A stretch of DNA of 6,910 nt from Clostridia bacterium (lineage in GTDB: Bacteria > Bacillota > Clostridia > Oscillospirales > Acutalibacteraceae), in assembly GCA_900766945.1 (NCBI GenBank), contig CAAFXD010000188.1, positions 1 through 6,910 on the forward strand, given 5' to 3'. This document shows positions 4,667 through 6,910 of this stretch, piece by piece. The position numbers and the translations under genes are program-made. Position 1 is the first letter of the stretch. Each line of letters opens with the position of its first letter. The notes under the pieces are model-generated. The model saw nothing but the letters and a program-made list of their open reading frames with translations, made no database searches and had not been told where the DNA came from.

Positions 4667-6871
4667 TTATTCTGTTAAAAAGATTTTGAGCGCCGAATAG
4701 CGGCGGGTTTTTTTATCGTTTTCCACCATTTTTTGGATTTCCGCACGCGTGCCGACCAAAATCAGCAGTTGTTTTGCGCGCGTTACGGCGGTATACAACA
4801 GATTGCGGTAGCAAAGGTTCGGCAAAACCGACACGACAGGGATAATCACCGCAGAAAATTCACTGCCCTGACTTTTGTGCACCGTCACGGCATAGGCAAG
4901 CTCCACATCGGTCATCTGCTCTTTGGCAAGCACGGCACTGCGGTCGTCAAAACAAATCTGCACGGTTTCGGTGTGGATGTCGATATTCTCAATCACGCCG
5001 ATGTCGCCGTTGAAAATCCCGTCGCCCGTTTCGCCGTCCGATTTTTCCCAAGTAATGTTATAGTTATTTTTTGTCTGCATCACCTTGTCGCCCACACGGA
5101 AGGTGCGAAAGCCAACGGTCAGTTCTTTTTTCTCATCGGCGGGGGGATTTACAAGGTCTTGCAAAATTTTGTTGAGATGCACCGTACCCGTCTCGCCCTT
5201 TTTTGAGGGGCAAAGCACCTGTATATCGTTTTGCGGCGAAAACTTGTAGGCTTCGGGCAGACGCTTTGCATAAAGTGAGGCAATCGTTTGCGACGCCGCA
5301 TAGGGATTTGGACGTTCCATAAAGAAGAAATCGCCGTCTTTGCGGTCTACATCGGGCATTTCGCCCGCGACAATGCGGTGCGCGTTTAAGACAATCAAAC
5401 TGCCCATTGCCTGACGGAACACCTCTGTCAGTTCCACCACGGGCAAAAGTCCGCTGGCAATTAAATCCGCAAGCACATTCCCCGCACCCACGGGCGGCAG
5501 TTGGTCACTGTCGCCGACCATAATCAAGCGGCAACCAAACGGTAATGCTTGCATTAGACTTGCAAACAGGCTGATGTCCACCATGGAAAGTTCGTCCAAC
5601 ACCAATGCATCACATTCCAGCGGATTGCGCAAATTCCGCTTGAACACAGGGCGGTCGCGTTCGTCCCACTCGACCTCCAACAGGCGGTGTATGGTTTTTG
5701 CCTCGCGGCCGGTCAGTTCCGTCATACGCTTGGCGGCACGCCCCGTCGGCGCGGCAAGGGCAATATCCAACCCCTGTTGCTCAAACAGTTTTAAAATCCC
5801 GTTTAGCGTGGTGGTTTTGCCCGTACCGGGGCCGCCTGTTAAAATGAGTACCCCGCGCGAAACCGCGGTTTTGATGGCTTCGCGCTGGGTTTCGGCATAG
5901 GTGATGCCGTCTGCTTTTTCCTGCTTTTCAATATCCTTATCCAAAGTTTCACACTGTGGCGGCGGAAAACGCAATAAAATTTTCATACGGTCGGCAATCG
6001 TTTTTTCGTCGCGGTAGGCACTGGTTAAGAAAACAAATTCCCGCCCGTTCAGTTCCTTTGCCGTCAGCGCCCCCGACGAGGTCAGCGTGTCGATTTGAAT
6101 ATCGACTGCGTCCGTTCCCACCGAAAGATAGTCCGCCGCTGTCTTTAACAGTTTGTCGCGCGGAATACAGGTGTGGCCGTTGGAATACAAATTCTGCCGC
6201 ACGATATGGGTAATCCCCGCCCGCACGCGGAAATTACTTTCGGGCGGATTGGGCAGTGCGTCGGCAATCGCTTCGGCACGCTCAAAGCCGATACCCGTGT
6301 CCGCATCACACAGTTCAAACGGATTTTTCGTCACGCGCTCCACGGCATTCGAGCCGAACGCCTCGTAAGCGGCAATACATTCGCGCGGAGACATACCGTA
6401 AGTTTCGAGCGCAATCATAATATTGCGCACGGCAAACTGCTTTTTAAAGCTCGCCTGCATTTTTTCCGCTTTTTCAAGGGAAATGCCTTTAATGGGCGCC
6501 AATTTTTTCGGCTCGTTTTCTAACACATCAAAGGCATTTTCGCCGAATTTTTCAATAATCTTTTGCGCCGTGGCAGGGCCGATCCCCTTCACCGCCCCCG
6601 CGGCAAGGTAATTATACAGTTGTTCGGCAGTGGCGGGCATTTCGCGCTCGAATGCCTCAACCTTAAATTGCCGCCCGAAAGTGGAATGAAAGGTCCACAT
6701 GCCCGACAGGCGCACGCTTTCGCCGACGGAGATGTCGGAAAAAGTGCCGACGGCGGTAATCAACTCGTCATCGCACCCAACCTCCAAAACCGTATAGCCG
6801 TTTTGCTCGTTTCGGAATTTAATATCCTCCACCGTGCCCTGCAAAATTTCTGTTTGTACTTCCTCGCTCAT
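4667..6871 (-). CDS. recD2: RecD2, ATP-dependent 5'-3' DNA helicase (SF1B)
   Basis: A 734-aa RecD2-type helicase (RecD-like, from bacteria without RecBC partners), a common full length for the family. These enzymes unwind DNA 5' to 3' and act in replication-fork maintenance and repair. An N-terminal OB-like part (about 1-75) leads into helix-hairpin-helix segments (AVKGIGPATAQKI near 93-105, and APIKGISLEKA near 125-135). The helicase motifs follow in order: Q-motif TYAETQREAI (324-333), Walker A GGPGTGKT (346-353), Ia APTGRAAKRM (374-383), II LVLDELSMVD (423-432), III MVGDSDQLPPVG (451-462), IV LTEVFRQ (481-487), V VTVHKSQGSEF (662-672) and VI LLYTAVTRAKQ (691-701). All key residues are present. 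The start ATG (6871-6869) has AAGGA (6881-6885) 9 nt upstream. No own promoter is visible in the 39 nt available, so it probably belongs to an operon entering from the right. No functional tie to the sporulation genes is evident. Confidence 0.96.
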   Translation of the reverse strand: MSEEVQTEILQGTVEDIKFRNEQNGYTVLEVGCDDELITAVGTFSDISVGESVRLSGMWTFHSTFGRQFKVEAFEREMPATAEQLYNYLAAGAVKGIGPATAQKIIEKFGENAFDVLENEPKKLAPIKGISLEKAEKMQASFKKQFAVRNIMIALETYGMSPRECIAAYEAFGSNAVERVTKNPFELCDADTGIGFERAEAIADALPNPPESNFRVRAGITHIVRQNLYSNGHTCIPRDKLLKTAADYLSVGTDAVDIQIDTLTSSGALTAKELNGREFVFLTSAYRDEKTIADRMKILLRFPPPQCETLDKDIEKQEKADGITYAETQREAIKTAVSRGVLILTGGPGTGKTTTLNGILKLFEQQGLDIALAAPTGRAAKRMTELTGREAKTIHRLLEVEWDERDRPVFKRNLRNPLECDALVLDELSMVDISLFASLMQALPFGCRLIMVGDSDQLPPVGAGNVLADLIASGLLPVVELTEVFRQAMGSLIVLNAHRIVAGEMPDVDRKDGDFFFMERPNPYAASQTIASLYAKRLPEAYKFSPQNDIQVLCPSKKGETGTVHLNKILQDLVNPPADEKKELTVGFRTFRVGDKVMQTKNNYNITWEKSDGETGDGIFNGDIGVIENIDIHTETVQICFDDRSAVLAKEQMTDVELAYAVTVHKSQGSEFSAVIIPVVSVLPNLCYRNLLYTAVTRAKQLLILVGTRAEIQKMVENDKKTRRYSALKIFLTE

Positions 6872-6910
6872 AAAAACAAATCCTTAAACGATTTTTCGTC
6901 GCAGAGATAA
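6868..6910 (-). CDS. Possible 3' end of an upstream gene overlapping recD2 (ATGA)
   Basis: On the minus strand one frame reads YLCDEKSFKDLFL and then a TGA that overlaps the recD2 ATG as ATGA. Such overlaps are common in co-translated operons. The other frame, LSLRRKIV and then TAA at 6886-6884, is equally open and cannot be ruled out. Thirteen residues are too few to name a protein. Confidence 0.35.
   Translation of the reverse strand, partial: YLCDEKSFKDLFL

Noticed and set aside
4733..5206. 157-codon plus-strand frame inside recD2
   Set aside because: It overlaps conserved helicase motifs V and VI on the other strand and has no ribosome site or recognisable domain.

Overview
The window looks like a chromosomal piece of an endospore-forming, anaerobic clostridial Firmicute, probably of the Ruminococcaceae/Oscillospiraceae type. 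The evidence is a full-length SpoIVA, a clostridial-type SipL (SPOCS/DUF3794 repeats plus LysM), a secreted dockerin protein, strong AGGAGG-type ribosome sites, sigmaA-type promoters and roughly even base composition. No mobile element, CRISPR array, rRNA or tRNA was seen. Nearly every base is accounted for, and no stretch above 300 bases lacks a gene.

Layout, left to right. (1) 1-290, minus: the 5' part of a NYN-domain (LabA/DUF88-like) putative nuclease gene, running off the left edge. (2) 291-428: a compact divergent control region. It holds a sigmaA promoter for the NYN gene, a perfect 30-bp palindrome lying over its -35 box, a second dyad flanking its -10 box, and a good sigmaE-like promoter facing right. 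(3) 429-3454, plus: sipL followed 14 nt later by spoIVA. (4) 3472-3514: a hairpin with T-runs on both sides, a shared terminator between convergent genes. (5) 3522-4502, minus: a secreted protein with an N-terminal dockerin and an unrecognised C-terminal domain, driven by a near-consensus sigmaA promoter. (6) 4629-4657: terminator of recD2. (7) 4667-6871, minus: recD2, a 734-aa SF1B helicase whose ATG may overlap the stop codon of an upstream gene cut by the right edge.

How the genes fit together. The core is a two-gene spore-envelope operon. SpoIVA is the ATPase that polymerises on the mother-cell face of the forespore and forms the coat basement layer. SipL is the clostridial partner that binds SpoIVA through its LysM domain. 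Encoding the partners next to each other, apparently behind one mother-cell sigmaE promoter, would make them together. The other three genes (NYN protein, dockerin protein, RecD2) show no obvious functional link to sporulation. I see no clear new defence or mobile system. The most interesting points are the sipL-spoIVA pairing with its sigmaE-like promoter, the palindromic control region, the cysteine-rich SipL and the unassigned domain of the dockerin protein.
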